Assembly: GCA_025355745.1 (NCBI GenBank)
Contig: JANXZA010000177.1
Location: forward strand, 1 to 64,000
Direction: 5' to 3'
DNA: 64,000 nt
Source of the DNA: Rhizobacter sp.
GTDB lineage: Bacteria > Pseudomonadota > Gammaproteobacteria > Burkholderiales > Burkholderiaceae_C
This document shows positions 26,411 through 35,370 of the stretch, one piece after another. The translations under genes were made by a program, and so were the position numbers. The notes below the pieces were generated by a model, which was not told the DNA's origin, ran no database searches, and worked only from the letters and a program-made list of their open reading frames with translations. Numbering within the stretch: the stretch's first letter is position 1; each line of letters starts with the position of its first letter.

Positions 26411-26543
26411 CTAGAGGCCTGCATGCAGGCACTCCAACCGGCGCAGTCCCTGCGCCGAAGGAGCCCCGGACCTTATTCCTCCGGAGCCCCGAATGGTGGT
26501 GCAAGCCACCCGCCCCTCTGCCCGAAAGGCCAGAGGGGTTTGT
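26411..26543 (+). ncRNA. Candidate structured small RNA ending in a terminator hairpin
   Basis: Between convergent ubiD and the desaturase, the plus strand holds five consecutive helices: GCCTGCATGCAGGC (26417-26430); CTCC...GGAG (26431-26463) enclosing GGCGCAG/CTGCGCC; CCGGA/TCCGG (26466-26485) with TTATTCCTCC in the loop; GGTGG/CCACC (26495-26510); and CCCCTCTG/CAGAGGGG with a GAAA tetraloop followed by TTTG. The loop CCTCC resembles an anti-Shine-Dalgarno. I match it to no known family. It might instead be the 3' UTR of ubiD. Confidence 0.45.
26513..26543 (+). terminator. Intrinsic terminator candidate
   Basis: CCCCTCTG pairs with CAGAGGGG, with inner CC/GG pairs closing a GAAA loop, then TTTGT. 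The stem is long and GC rich but the T-run is short. It would end ubiD-strand transcription before the convergent desaturase. Confidence 0.6.
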
Positions 26544-26604
26544 CCGCCTGAAGCTGGACATTGAACATTGGCCATCGAGCCGCTGGCCCGATGGGCAGTC
26601 GGCA

Positions 26605-27528
26605 TCACGCCACGCAGGCGCGGCGCATCAAGGCCAGATAGCCGCGCTCGGTCTCCATGCGCGGCGTCACGTGCCTGCGCGCCAGCAGCCGATGCGCTTG
26701 CGCGAGGTTCCAGCACGGTACGCTCGTGAACATGTGATGTTCGCAGTGGTAGTTGACCCAGTACGGCGCGACCAGCATCCGCTCGATCCAGTGGGCGTGT
26801 GTGGTGCGCGCCTGGCGCAGCGGGTCGACCTCGTTCTGGCGCACCAGCGCGTGCTCGGCGATGTTGCGCACCCTGCTGATCAGCGGCAGCCAGGTCATCA
26901 TCGGCAGCAGCCACAACAGTGCCCAGAGCCAGCCCAAGCCGAACGCCAGGAACAGCGCGAATCCGAGCGCATTGCCGATCAGGAAGCGGCGATCCTTGGC
27001 AACTTCTTCGACGAACAGCGCGAGCACCGAGTCACCCGGTTGACGGCCCTTGATCCGCTGCGCGATGCGGCCGAAGCGTTGCTTGACGAAGGTCTGCCCC
27101 GTCAAATCGCGCACCACCTTGCGGGCCAGCGACGCGCGGCTGATCGGGAACGGCGCCGACAGCACCAGGTCCGGGTCTTCGGTCTGCTGCACGAAGCGGT
27201 GGTGCTGCAGGTGATACGGCCGGTAGTCGCGCAGGCTGGCCGAACACAGGTTCATTCCGACCCAGTCGTTGACCTTGCGGCTGGCGTGCAGGCCGGCATG
27301 CGCGGCGTCGTGCATCAGCACGAACAGGCCGAGCTGGCGCGTGCCGACGATCAGCACGCCGAGCGGAATCGTCACCGGCCAGAGCGCGCCCGCGAGCATC
27401 GCCAGGCCGATCACGCCCCAGCAGTGCGCTACGCACCACATGCCCTTCCACGCCGAGCGCTCGCTCAAGGCGGCCCACTCAACCGGGCTGAAAAAGTCTT
27501 CGGGTCGGGCACGAGGGGCGACGGCCAT
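26605..27528 (-). CDS. Membrane fatty acid desaturase
   Basis: A 307-aa protein starting MAVAPRARPEDFF at 27528; the 863-residue ORF in the track is antisense read-through of the esterase gene. It has the three histidine boxes of the di-iron desaturase/hydroxylase superfamily: HDAAHAG (about 92), HLQHHR (about 127) and YHCEHHM (about 263). Several hydrophobic segments (GLAMLAGALWPVTIPLGVLI, LWALLWLLPMMTWLPLI) span the membrane. The spacing fits acyl-lipid or acyl-CoA desaturases, but carotenoid ketolases/hydroxylases share this pattern, so the substrate is open. It converges on ubiD. Confidence 0.87.
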   Translation of the reverse strand: MAVAPRARPEDFFSPVEWAALSERSAWKGMWCVAHCWGVIGLAMLAGALWPVTIPLGVLIVGTRQLGLFVLMHDAAHAGLHASRKVNDWVGMNLCSASLRDYRPYHLQHHRFVQQTEDPDLVLSAPFPISRASLARKVVRDLTGQTFVKQRFGRIAQRIKGRQPGDSVLALFVEEVAKDRRFLIGNALGFALFLAFGLGWLWALLWLLPMMTWLPLISRVRNIAEHALVRQNEVDPLRQARTTHAHWIERMLVAPYWVNYHCEHHMFTSVPCWNLAQAHRLLARRHVTPRMETERGYLALMRRACVA

Positions 27529-27684
27529 GGTGATCGTCCAGGGTGAGTTGTCGAAGGTCGGCTGGATCGAGCGCAGGCCGGGGGCGGACTTGTGTTGACA
27601 ATGCCCGAGTCCATTCGTGATGTTAAGCCGTACCAACAACGCTGGCGCGCTGCATCGTCGCGCGCCGCATCGTCCAGAGTCGAG

Positions 27685-29115
27685 ATGAATCGGACAGCAT
27701 GGATCGTGGCCCCGACCGCAACGCTTGCAATTGGTCTTGTGCTGACACTCCTGCCGATGCTGGCCGGGCCGGCCCGGGCCGCCGAGCCGGCGTCGCCACC
27801 GAGCGAACTGCGGGTGGCCACCGAGGCCGGCGCGGTGCAGGGCCAGCGCGAGGCCGGCGTGACATCGTTCAAGGGCCTGCCATATGCCACGCCGCCGATC
27901 GGTGAGCTGCGTTGGCGCGCCCCGCAGCCGGCCGCGTCGTGGCAAGACACCCGGTCGGCTCAAGTGCGCGGCAATTCCTGCATCCAGAAACCTGCACTGT
28001 CGATCGACAGTGACGGCGGCGACCCACGCCCGATGAGCGAAGACTGCCTGTACCTCAAAGTCTGGACACCGCGCCCGGCAGCGGCTTCGAAGCTGCCGGT
28101 GATGGTGTGGATTCACGCCGGGGCGTTGCTGTTCGGCGCCGGCGGGCTGCCGGTCTACGAGGGCGCGGCGCTGGCGCAGCGCGGTGCGGTGGTCGTCACC
28201 GTCAACTACCGGCTCGGCGCTTTCGGTTTCTTCGCGCACCCGGCCATCGTGCCGCCGGGCTCGGCCGACCCGATGAACTTCGGGCTGCTCGACCAGATTG
28301 CCGCGCTGCAATGGGTGCAACGCAACATTGCGGCCTTCGGCGGCGACCCCGGCAACGTGACGATCTTCGGGCAATCGGCAGGCGCCGAAAGCGTGCTGGC
28401 ACTGCTCCCATCGCCGCTCGCGACGGGCCTGTTTCACAAGGCGATTGCGCAAAGCCCATACGGCATCCCGAGCCACACGGTAACCAACGCGCGCGAAACG
28501 GGCAGCAAGGTCGCCACCGCGTTGAAGCTCAATGTCGCAGCCGCCACCGCCGCCGGGTTGCGAAGCGTGCCCGTCGAGGCCTTCGAGGCGCTCTCGGGCA
28601 ACGATCTCTCGCTGACCCCCGTGTTCATCGTCGGCGACGCCGCATTGCCCCGGCCGATCCTGAGCGTGTTCCAGCAAGGCCGTGAAGCCAACGTGCCGCT
28701 GATCATCCGCAACACCAGCGACAACGGCAGCATCGCGGTCGCGATGGGCATGGACCCGGCGGCCATCGTCAAGCGCCTCGGCGCGGCGCGCGTTGCCGTC
28801 AATTCGCTGTACCCAAAGGTCGGCAGCGACGAGCAACTCGGCCGCGAGACCGTGCGCGATCTGGCATTCGCGGCATTCGCGCGCCGCCTCGCCTACCTGC
28901 ACTCGGCCCGCGTGAGCCAGCACTGGTTCGACTTTGCGCGCAGCGGCACACCGGTGCCGCAAGACGCCGATGCCTGGCAGCGCGACGGCCAGCGCAGCGC
29001 GAAGCTGCTCGAGTTCGGCGACACCGACGCCGTGCGAACCGACTTCATGAAGCCGCGGCTGAACGCCTTCATCGGCGCCTTGAACGTCCTCGGCATGTTC
29101 TCGGGGACGCGCTGA
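27685..29115 (+). CDS. Secreted type-B carboxylesterase-like protein, probably catalytically impaired
   Basis: From the ATG at 27685 the protein has 476 aa with a signal peptide (TLAIGLVLTLLPMLAGPARA). The carboxylesterase/lipase fold is evident: FKGLPYATPPIGELRWRAP, SEDCLYLKVW, NYRLGAFGFF and the Ser elbow GQSAGAE. Three expected elements differ. The oxyanion HGGG is HAGA, the acidic residue region reads NTSDNGS with no Glu, and the C-terminal stretch jumps from YLHSARV to QHWFDFARSG, losing the usual block with the catalytic His. It may be inactive or have another role. An earlier start at 27592 is possible. Confidence 0.75.
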   Translation: MNRTAWIVAPTATLAIGLVLTLLPMLAGPARAAEPASPPSELRVATEAGAVQGQREAGVTSFKGLPYATPPIGELRWRAPQPAASWQDTRSAQVRGNSCIQKPALSIDSDGGDPRPMSEDCLYLKVWTPRPAAASKLPVMVWIHAGALLFGAGGLPVYEGAALAQRGAVVVTVNYRLGAFGFFAHPAIVPPGSADPMNFGLLDQIAALQWVQRNIAAFGGDPGNVTIFGQSAGAESVLALLPSPLATGLFHKAIAQSPYGIPSHTVTNARETGSKVATALKLNVAAATAAGLRSVPVEAFEALSGNDLSLTPVFIVGDAALPRPILSVFQQGREANVPLIIRNTSDNGSIAVAMGMDPAAIVKRLGAARVAVNSLYPKVGSDEQLGRETVRDLAFAAFARRLAYLHSARVSQHWFDFARSGTPVPQDADAWQRDGQRSAKLLEFGDTDAVRTDFMKPRLNAFIGALNVLGMFSGTR

Positions 29116-29152
29116 CTGCCTCGGCCTGCCCTGAACCCGCTGCCGCAGGCCC

Positions 29153-29842
29153 CTACTTCTTGCCTTTGGTCGGGGCCGGCGCCGCCGCCGGGCCACCCGA
29201 CTGCAAGCCTTCCGACATGCCGATCAGCACCCCGCTGACGAGCGCCGCATAGCCGTCGAGCATCGCCTGCGCCGTCTTCAGGCCGGCGGCGCGGCCGTCG
29301 CGAAGGGCGGTCTGGGTCTGGGCCAGCAGTTGCGCCACGGTCTGGGTGGCTTGCGCGCCGGTGTCGGTGCCCTTGATCTTCATGGCGCTCAGCACGTGTT
29401 CCCATGGCCCCTGCATCGGGCCGGCGCCGGACTGAGCGGCCTTGGTCACGGTGGCGAAGAAGGTGTCTTCCATCTTCTCGATGTTCGCCAGCGCGCCCTT
29501 GAGCTGCTTTTCCTGCAGGCCCGCGCCCTGGTCGACGAACTGCTGCAGCGCCTTGCGGTTCGCCTCCACGGCTTGCAGCAACGCGCCATCCATGCCGGCG
29601 AACGCCTTGCCCAGCATCGCCTCCACATCCATCGGCGGGGCGATGTTCTGCGCCGCGCCGGTGGAGGCCGCCGTGGTCACGGTCTTCAACACTTTCTTGA
29701 TGTTGTCCATCGTCAGCTCGCGCCCCTGAAGCGCTTTCAGCGTGGCGTCGCCGACCGCCTTGCGCAGCGCCTCGCCCTGCTTGGTGGTCGCTTCCGAGAA
29801 CATCTTGACGATGGCGTCCTGGTCGATGCCGGCCTTGATCAT
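29153..29842 (-). CDS. Helical protein of unknown function next to phaB
   Basis: A 229-aa protein, highly helical and rich in Ala, Gln, Lys and Thr (AVEANRKALQQFVDQGAGLQEKQLKGALANIEKME), ending in a Pro-Ala-Lys tail. It has no signal peptide or transmembrane segment. Composition and position directly after phaB resemble polyhydroxyalkanoate granule-associated (phasin-like) proteins; a DUF6781-type assignment is a memory-based guess. The 55-base gap to phaB and the same strand suggest one transcript. Confidence 0.55.
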   Translation of the reverse strand: MIKAGIDQDAIVKMFSEATTKQGEALRKAVGDATLKALQGRELTMDNIKKVLKTVTTAASTGAAQNIAPPMDVEAMLGKAFAGMDGALLQAVEANRKALQQFVDQGAGLQEKQLKGALANIEKMEDTFFATVTKAAQSGAGPMQGPWEHVLSAMKIKGTDTGAQATQTVAQLLAQTQTALRDGRAAGLKTAQAMLDGYAALVSGVLIGMSEGLQSGGPAAAPAPTKGKK

Positions 29843-29897
29843 TGAGTCTCCTTCTGGGTTGTGGTGGGATGGCTGAACGCCGGGTGCGACGTCGCAG

Positions 29898-30647
29898 TCA
29901 CTGCATGTGCTGGCCGCCGTTGATGGCGATGTTGGCGCCGGTCACAAACGCCGCTTCGTCCGATGCGAGGTAGATCACCAGCCCGGCCACTTCTTCCGGC
30001 TTGCCGAGGCGGCCGACCGGAATCTGCGGCAGGATCTTGGTGTTCAGCACCTCGGCCGGAATGGCCGTCACCATCTTCGTGCCGATATAGCCTGGCGAGA
30101 TGGTGTTGACGGTGACGTTCTTCTTCGCCACCTCGAGTGCCAGCGCCTTCGTGAAGCCGTGCACGCCGGCCTTGGCGGCAGAGTAGTTGGTCTGGCCGAA
30201 CGCGCCTTTCGAGCCGTTCACCGACGAGATGTTGATGATGCGGCCCCAGCTGCGCTCGACCATGCCGTCGGCGACCTGCTTGGTCATGTTGAACAGGCTG
30301 TCGAGGTTGGTGCGCATCACCGCGTCCCAGTTGACCTTGTCCATCTTCTTGAAGGTGGTGTCGCGCGTGATGCCGGCGTTGTTCACCAGCACATCGACCG
30401 CGCCGGCCTTGGCCTGCACTTCGGCCACGGCCTTGGTGCAGGAGTCGAAGTCGGCCACGTCGCAGGGCACGGCGATGATGTCGTAGCCGTTCGCCTTCAT
30501 TCCTGCAACCCACTCGGCGTGCTTGGTGTTGCCGGGCGAATAGGTCACCACCACCTTGTAGCCGGCGTCGGCCATCTTGGTCGAGATCGTTTCGCCCAGG
30601 CCGCCCATGCCGCCCGTCACCAGTACCACTCGTTGCTTGGCTGTCAT
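29898..30647 (-). CDS. phaB: Acetoacetyl-CoA reductase (NADPH), polyhydroxybutyrate synthesis
   Basis: A 249-aa short-chain dehydrogenase starting MTAKQRVVLVTGG at 30647, with GGAGAG upstream. The NADP-binding GGMGGLGE, the NNAG motif (VLVNNAGITRD), the Ser in NISSVNGSKGAFGQ and the YSAAK catalytic pair are intact. GQTNYSAAKAGVHGFTKALALE and GYIGTKMV match PhaB more closely than FabG. It reduces acetoacetyl-CoA to (R)-3-hydroxybutyryl-CoA. phaA and phaC are not in the window. A weak FNR-like site (TTGATCGAAGTCAC, 30803-30816) lies upstream. Confidence 0.9.
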   Translation of the reverse strand: MTAKQRVVLVTGGMGGLGETISTKMADAGYKVVVTYSPGNTKHAEWVAGMKANGYDIIAVPCDVADFDSCTKAVAEVQAKAGAVDVLVNNAGITRDTTFKKMDKVNWDAVMRTNLDSLFNMTKQVADGMVERSWGRIINISSVNGSKGAFGQTNYSAAKAGVHGFTKALALEVAKKNVTVNTISPGYIGTKMVTAIPAEVLNTKILPQIPVGRLGKPEEVAGLVIYLASDEAAFVTGANIAINGGQHMQ

Positions 30648-31087
30648 CGTGTCTCTCCGTAATTTTGCATGTTGAGGTGAAAAATGTTGCGGCGCTGATT
30701 TGTCTGCACGGGCGCCGACAGGTGAACGCTGACCGGCCCGAAGTTGGTGGCATGCCAGACGGGGTGTGCCGTGGCATTGTCGAGGCCGCACGCCGGCGTG
30801 GCTTGATCGAAGTCACGCGCCGGGCTCGTCGCCGCCAAGCTGCGAGCCACCCGCTTGCAGTGTGACTGCCGCGAGGCTAACTGCGCAATAGGTGCAACGC
30901 GGAGTTGCGAGCACCGCTCGACAGCACGGCGAAGCTGTCACCTCGGGCATTCTCCAGCGGCTCGATGGATGCAAGAATTCCGCACCGGTGACGATGGAAG
31001 CCAGTTGTGTAGGTACCGCAGTGTCCGGTCAAAAGTTAAACAGGATCAAGCCACCGTGGAGCCGGCACATACCTCACCGATGTCGGC

Positions 31088-31101
31088 TTGACGCAGATCA
31101 A
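31088..31101. promoter_or_regulatory. FNR box upstream of ccoI
   Basis: TTGACGCAGATCAA matches TTGAY-N4-RTCAA fully. It lies 76 bases before the GTG of ccoI, in a 530-base gap between phaB and ccoI that holds no gene. A weaker second match (TTAAACAGGATCAA) occurs at 31036-31049. The FNR-type regulator is encoded 8 kb downstream. Confidence 0.7.
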
Positions 31102-31176
31102 CCTCACGCCGAATCGCCCGGCATACCCTCGCGCCACTGACCCGCCGGACATCCGCGCGGGCCGCTTCGGCTGCGC

Positions 31177-33642
31177 GTGCCCATGCCTTCCCTGTCCGCT
31201 GCCGTTCTCGATTCGCCCGCCGCCAACCGCGCCAGCGCTGCGGAGTCATCCGCCACCCACCTGCTCGACGACCCTTCCACCCAGGCCGGCTTCACAACCT
31301 GGGAGCTGCAGCCCGATGGCCGGCGCATCGGCCACGCCCACTTCCAACTCTCCGGCCTGTACTGCGCCGCTTGCTCCAGCACGATCGAAGCGGCCCTGCT
31401 CACGCTGCCCGGCGTCATCGAGCCACGCGTCAACGCCGGCACCGGGCGCGCCGCGATCCGCTTCGATGCGGCGCGGGTCCGCCCGTCGCAGCTCGTCGCC
31501 GCGATCGAACGGGCCGGCTATGGCGCCGCGCCCGACACCGCCGGCTCGGCCCGCGCCTTGCGCCAGCAGGCCCAGCGCCGCGCGCTCTGGCAGCTCTTCG
31601 TCGCGCTGTTTTGCATGATGCAGGTGATGATGTACTCGACCCCGCTGTACGTCGCGGCACCGGGCACGCTGGCGCCCGACATGCTGCGCCTGCTGCAGTG
31701 GGCGAGCTGGCTGCTCAGCGTGCCGGTGCTGGCGTTTTCCGCCGGCCCGTTCTTCGGCGCCGCGTGGCGCAGCCTGCGCCATGGCCGCATCGCGATGGAG
31801 GTGCCGGTGGCGCTCGGCATCGCCGTCACTTTCGGCGTCAGTTCGGGCGCGGTGTTCGACCCCGGCGGCGTGTTCGGCCACGAGGTCTACTTCGATTCGC
31901 TGACGATGTTCGTCAGCTTCCTACTCGTCGGCCGCTACCTCGAACTGTTGGCGCGCAACCGGGTCGCGGCCGCGCTCGAAGGCGCGGCCTCGCGCCTGCC
32001 GGCCAGCGCCCGCCGGCTCGATGCGCACGGCGCGGTCACGTCGATCGCGCTCGGCGAGATGCGCGTCGGCGACACCTTGCGGGTGCTGCGCGGCGAGGCC
32101 TTCCCGGCCGACGGTGCACTGATGGATGGCCGCACCGAAGCCGACGAAGCGCTGCTGACCGGCGAGTCCCGCCCGGTGCCGAAACAGCCAGGCGACGAGC
32201 TGCTCGCCGGCAGCCTGAACCTCGGTCCACCGGTGGCGATGCGAGTCACGCGCCTGGGCGCGCAGACGCGCTACGAAGGCATCGTCGCGCTGATGCGCGG
32301 CGCCCTCACGCAGCGCCCGCCGCTGCTGCGCGCTGCCGACCGCATCGCCACGCCTTTCCTGTGGGGCGTGCTGCTGCTGGCTGCCGGGGCCGGCGCGGTG
32401 TGGTCGCAGATCGACCCGGGCCGCGCCGTCTGGGTGATGGTCTCGGTGCTGATCGTGACCTGCCCGTGCGCGCTCTCGCTGGCCGCACCTTCGACCCTGC
32501 TCGCGGCCGCCGGCGCTCTGGCCAGACGCGGCGTGCTGGTGCAGCGCCTGGCCGCACTCGAAGCACTGGCCGGGCTCGATGTGGTGTTCTTCGACAAGAC
32601 CGGCACCCTGACCGACGACCGGCTCGAATTCGTCGCTGTGCAGTGGCTTCCCGAGGCAGCGCGCGGCGAAAGCAGTGGGAGCAACGGGTGCGGCGAAGCC
32701 TCGCTGCTGAGTCTGGCCGTGTCGCTCGCGGCGCTGTCGTCGCACCCCTTGTCGCGGGCGCTGGCGGCGGCCATGCCGGCCCGCGAGGCAGGCCCGGTGG
32801 CGCTGTGGACCGAGGTGGAGGACGAGCCGGGCCGCGGCCTGCGGGCCCGTGCCGCCGATGGACGCTGCTATCGGCTCGGCTCGCGCGAGTGGGTCGATGC
32901 CGTCAACCAAGAGACGAACTTGCGCACCGCAGAGGCGCAGAGAACGCAAAGAACCGCAGAGAAAACCTTTTCTGATTCTTCCTCTGCGTTTCCTCTGCGT
33001 ACTCTGCGCCTCTGCGGTGGTGAGTTGATCTCTTCAAGCCCCGAAGCCTGGTTCGGCAACGACCATGGCCCACTCGCGCGCTTCGAATTCACCGAGGCGT
33101 TGCGGCCCGACGCCGCTGCTACCGTAGCCGCCTTGCAGCGCGCCGGCGTCGCGGTCGCGCTGCTGTCGGGCGATGCGCCGCAGCGGGTCGCGGCGCTCGC
33201 GCAGCGCCTGCACAGTGACGACGCGCAAGGCGGCGCCACCCCCGAGGCCAAGCTGGCGCGCATCGCCGACGCGCAGCGCGCCGGGCGGCGTGTCGGCATG
33301 GTCGGCGACGGTCTGAACGACGCGCCGGTGATCGCGCGCGCCGATGTCTCGTTTGCGATGGGTGAGGGCGCGGCCATCACGCGCTCGAAGGCCGACTTCA
33401 TCCTGCTGTCGGGCCGCCTGGCCGACGTGCTGACGGCGCGCAACACGGCGCGCCGGGCGCTGCGCATCGTGCGCCAGAACCTGGGCTGGGCGGTGGCCTA
33501 CAACGCGGTCTGTGTGCCGCTGGCGCTGCTCGGCCTGTTCCCGCCCTGGGCCGCAGGGCTGGGCATGGCCACCAGTTCGCTCGCGGTGGTCCTGAATGCC
33601 TTGCGCATGACGGCCGAGCCCAGGTCGGTCGACTCAGGCTGA
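31177..33642 (+). CDS. ccoI: Cu+-translocating P-type ATPase CcoI/FixI for cbb3 oxidase assembly
   Basis: An 821-aa P1B ATPase. The N-terminal metal-binding GLYCAACSS lies near 62, the transmembrane CPC motif in VTCPCALSLA near 427, the phosphorylated Asp in FDKTGTLTDD near 472, and GDGLNDAPV near 709. It supplies copper for the CcoN active site and stands in the order ccoI-ccoS-ccoN usual for this job. Residues about 578-620 are encoded by a dispersed palindromic repeat (TNLRTAEAQRTQRTAEK to LRLCGGELIS), an in-frame insertion between SREWVD and WFGNDHG, in the nucleotide/phosphorylation domain. Start is GTG at 31177 or ATG at 31183. An FNR box is upstream. Confidence 0.93.
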   Translation: MPMPSLSAAVLDSPAANRASAAESSATHLLDDPSTQAGFTTWELQPDGRRIGHAHFQLSGLYCAACSSTIEAALLTLPGVIEPRVNAGTGRAAIRFDAARVRPSQLVAAIERAGYGAAPDTAGSARALRQQAQRRALWQLFVALFCMMQVMMYSTPLYVAAPGTLAPDMLRLLQWASWLLSVPVLAFSAGPFFGAAWRSLRHGRIAMEVPVALGIAVTFGVSSGAVFDPGGVFGHEVYFDSLTMFVSFLLVGRYLELLARNRVAAALEGAASRLPASARRLDAHGAVTSIALGEMRVGDTLRVLRGEAFPADGALMDGRTEADEALLTGESRPVPKQPGDELLAGSLNLGPPVAMRVTRLGAQTRYEGIVALMRGALTQRPPLLRAADRIATPFLWGVLLLAAGAGAVWSQIDPGRAVWVMVSVLIVTCPCALSLAAPSTLLAAAGALARRGVLVQRLAALEALAGLDVVFFDKTGTLTDDRLEFVAVQWLPEAARGESSGSNGCGEASLLSLAVSLAALSSHPLSRALAAAMPAREAGPVALWTEVEDEPGRGLRARAADGRCYRLGSREWVDAVNQETNLRTAEAQRTQRTAEKTFSDSSSAFPLRTLRLCGGELISSSPEAWFGNDHGPLARFEFTEALRPDAAATVAALQRAGVAVALLSGDAPQRVAALAQRLHSDDAQGGATPEAKLARIADAQRAGRRVGMVGDGLNDAPVIARADVSFAMGEGAAITRSKADFILLSGRLADVLTARNTARRALRIVRQNLGWAVAYNAVCVPLALLGLFPPWAAGLGMATSSLAVVLNALRMTAEPRSVDSG
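32909..33036. repeat. Dispersed palindromic repeat, copy B, in frame inside ccoI
   Basis: CAAGAGACGAACTTGCGCACCGCAGAGGCGCAGAG on the left and CTCTGCGCCTCTGCGGTGGTGAGTTGATCTCTTC on the right are near reverse complements. The inner part has AACGCAAAGAACCGCAGAG and CCTCTGCGTTTCCTCTGCG units. The ccoI frame stays open through all of it. Outer bases (AAGAGAC / GATCTCTT) also pair. Confidence 0.87.
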
Positions 33643-33647
33643 CAGCC

Positions 33648-33851
33648 GTGGAAGTGCTCTACCTGCTGATCCCGATGTCGGTGCTGCTGGTGTTCGGCCT
33701 GATGGCGCTGTTCCGCTGGGCCCTCGACGCCGGCCAGTTCGACGACCTGGAACGCGAAGGCGAACGAATCCTGGTCGAAGACTTGGCTGGGCTTGACGAG
33801 GATCAAGCCGCGCCGCGCACGCGGGTCGAACAATCCGGCACAGCGCCGTAG
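33648..33851 (+). CDS. ccoS: cbb3-type oxidase assembly protein CcoS
   Basis: A 67-aa protein beginning at GTG 33648, six bases after ccoI stops, so translation is probably coupled. One membrane helix (LIPMSVLLVFGLMALFRWAL) is followed by AGQFDDLEREGERIL, the conserved CcoS signature. CcoS is needed to insert cofactors, including copper and haem, into the oxidase. The C-terminal codons overlap a perfect FNR box serving ccoN. Confidence 0.93.
   Translation: MEVLYLLIPMSVLLVFGLMALFRWALDAGQFDDLEREGERILVEDLAGLDEDQAAPRTRVEQSGTAP
33793..33806. promoter_or_regulatory. FNR box for ccoN, inside ccoS coding sequence
   Basis: TTGACGAGGATCAA fits TTGAY-N4-RTCAA fully and lies 66 bases before the ccoN ATG, within the ccoS tail. 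It would allow ccoNOQP to be induced separately from ccoIS when oxygen is low. Confidence 0.72.
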
Positions 33852-33872
33852 TGGGCACGAAGGACAACACGA

Positions 33873-35357
33873 ATGGCGACCATTTCAATACCGACGGCAT
33901 CAAGCGCAGCGACTCCATCGGCGAGCACGGCAGCCGCCTATGACGACGTGGTCGTGCGCAACTTCTCGATCGCCGCCGTGGTGTGGGGCGTGGTCGGCAT
34001 GTTGGTGGGCGTGTTCATCGCGGCGCAACTGACGTGGCCGGAACTCAACTTCGGCATCCCGTGGCTGAGCTACGGCCGGTTGCGGCCGCTGCACACCAAC
34101 GCGGTGGTCTTCGCCTTCGGCGGCTGCACCTTGATGGGCACGAGCTACTACGTCGTGCAGCGCACCTGCCAGACCAAGCTGTTTTCCGCCAAGCTGGCTG
34201 CCGCTCACTTCTGGGGTTATCAACTCGTGATCGTGGCGGCTGCGATCTCGCTGCCGCTGGGCTTCACGCGCGGCAAGGAATACGCCGAACTCGAATGGCC
34301 GATCGCGATTCTGCTGGCCGTCGTGTGGGTCATCTACGCGATCGTCTTCTTCGGCACCGTGGGCATCCGCAAGGTGCGCCACATCTACGTGGCGAACTGG
34401 TTCTACGGCTCGTTCATCATCGCGGTGGCGCTGCTGCACATCGTCAACGGCGCGGTGATTCCGGTCAGCCTGACGAAGAGCTATTCGGCCTACGCCGGCG
34501 TGCAGGACGCGATGGTGCAGTGGTGGTACGGCCACAACGCGGTCGGCTTCCTGCTGACGGCCGGCTTCCTCGGCATGATGTATTACTTCATCCCGAAGCA
34601 GGCCGATCGACCGATCTACAGCTACCGCCTGTCGATCGTCCACTTCTGGGCCCTGATCTTCACCTACATGTGGGCCGGGCCGCACCATCTGCACTACACC
34701 GCGCTGCCCGACTGGGCCCAAAGCGTGGGCATGGTGTTCTCGCTGGTGCTGCTGGCGCCGAGCTGGGGCGGCATGATCAACGGCGTCATGACCTTGAGCG
34801 GGGCCTGGCACAAACTTCGCGACGACCCGATCCTGAAGTTCCTGATCGTCAGCCTGTCGTTCTACGGCATGGCCACCTTCGAGGGGCCGATGATGTCAAT
34901 CAAGACGGTGAATTCGCTGTCGCACTACACCGACTGGAACATCGCCCACGTGCACTCCGGCGCGCTCGGCTGGGTCGGGTTGATCTCGATCGGCTCGCTG
35001 TACTACCTGATCCCGCGCATGTTCGGTCAGAAGCAGATGTTCAGCGTGCGCGCCATCGATCTGCACTTCTGGATTGCGACCATCGGCATCGTGCTCTACA
35101 TCGCCGCGATGTGGATTGCCGGCGTGATGCAGGGCCTGATGTGGCGGGCCGTGAACCCGGACGGCACGCTGGCGTACAGCTTCGTCGAAGGCGTGAAGGC
35201 GACCTACCCGTTCTACATGGTGCGGCTGGCCGGCGGGCTGCTGTACCTGGGCGGCATGTTGGTGATGGTCTGGAACGTGTGGAAGACCGCCAGCCACGGC
35301 CGCTACGTGCCGGTGCGCATTCCGATGGCTGTCGTGCCCGCCGCAGCGCATGCCTGA
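33873..35357 (+). CDS. ccoN: cbb3-type cytochrome c oxidase subunit I
   Basis: A 494-aa catalytic subunit with about twelve membrane helices. Haem and CuB ligands are visible: [14 protein letters not shown] (low-spin haem His), [10 protein letters not shown] (CuB His with the family Tyr nearby), [13 protein letters not shown] (the His pair) and [13 protein letters not shown] (haem His pair). It reduces oxygen at very low concentrations and pumps protons. The 20-residue Ser/Thr/Ala N-terminal extension precedes the first helix. It heads ccoNOQP and is preceded by an FNR box. ccoO follows with at most a short gap. Confidence 0.97.
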   Translation: MATISIPTASSAATPSASTAAAYDDVVVRNFSIAAVVWGVVGMLVGVFIAAQLTWPELNFGIPWLSYGRLRPLHTNAVVFAFGGCTLMGTSYYVVQRTCQTKLFSAKLAAAHFWGYQLVIVAAAISLPLGFTRGKEYAELEWPIAILLAVVWVIYAIVFFGTVGIRKVRHIYVANWFYGSFIIAVALLHIVNGAVIPVSLTKSYSAYAGVQDAMVQWWYGHNAVGFLLTAGFLGMMYYFIPKQADRPIYSYRLSIVHFWALIFTYMWAGPHHLHYTALPDWAQSVGMVFSLVLLAPSWGGMINGVMTLSGAWHKLRDDPILKFLIVSLSFYGMATFEGPMMSIKTVNSLSHYTDWNIAHVHSGALGWVGLISIGSLYYLIPRMFGQKQMFSVRAIDLHFWIATIGIVLYIAAMWIAGVMQGLMWRAVNPDGTLAYSFVEGVKATYPFYMVRLAGGLLYLGGMLVMVWNVWKTASHGRYVPVRIPMAVVPAAAHA

Positions 35358-35370
35358 ACCCCTGGAACAC

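Noticed and set aside
27529-29196. Long N-terminal extension of the desaturase ORF on the minus strand
   Set aside because: It is antisense to the carboxylesterase-like gene, and the desaturase family starts near 27528.
30803-30816. FNR-like site TTGATCGAAGTCAC upstream of phaB
   Set aside because: The second half-site has mismatches; too weak to list as a site on its own.
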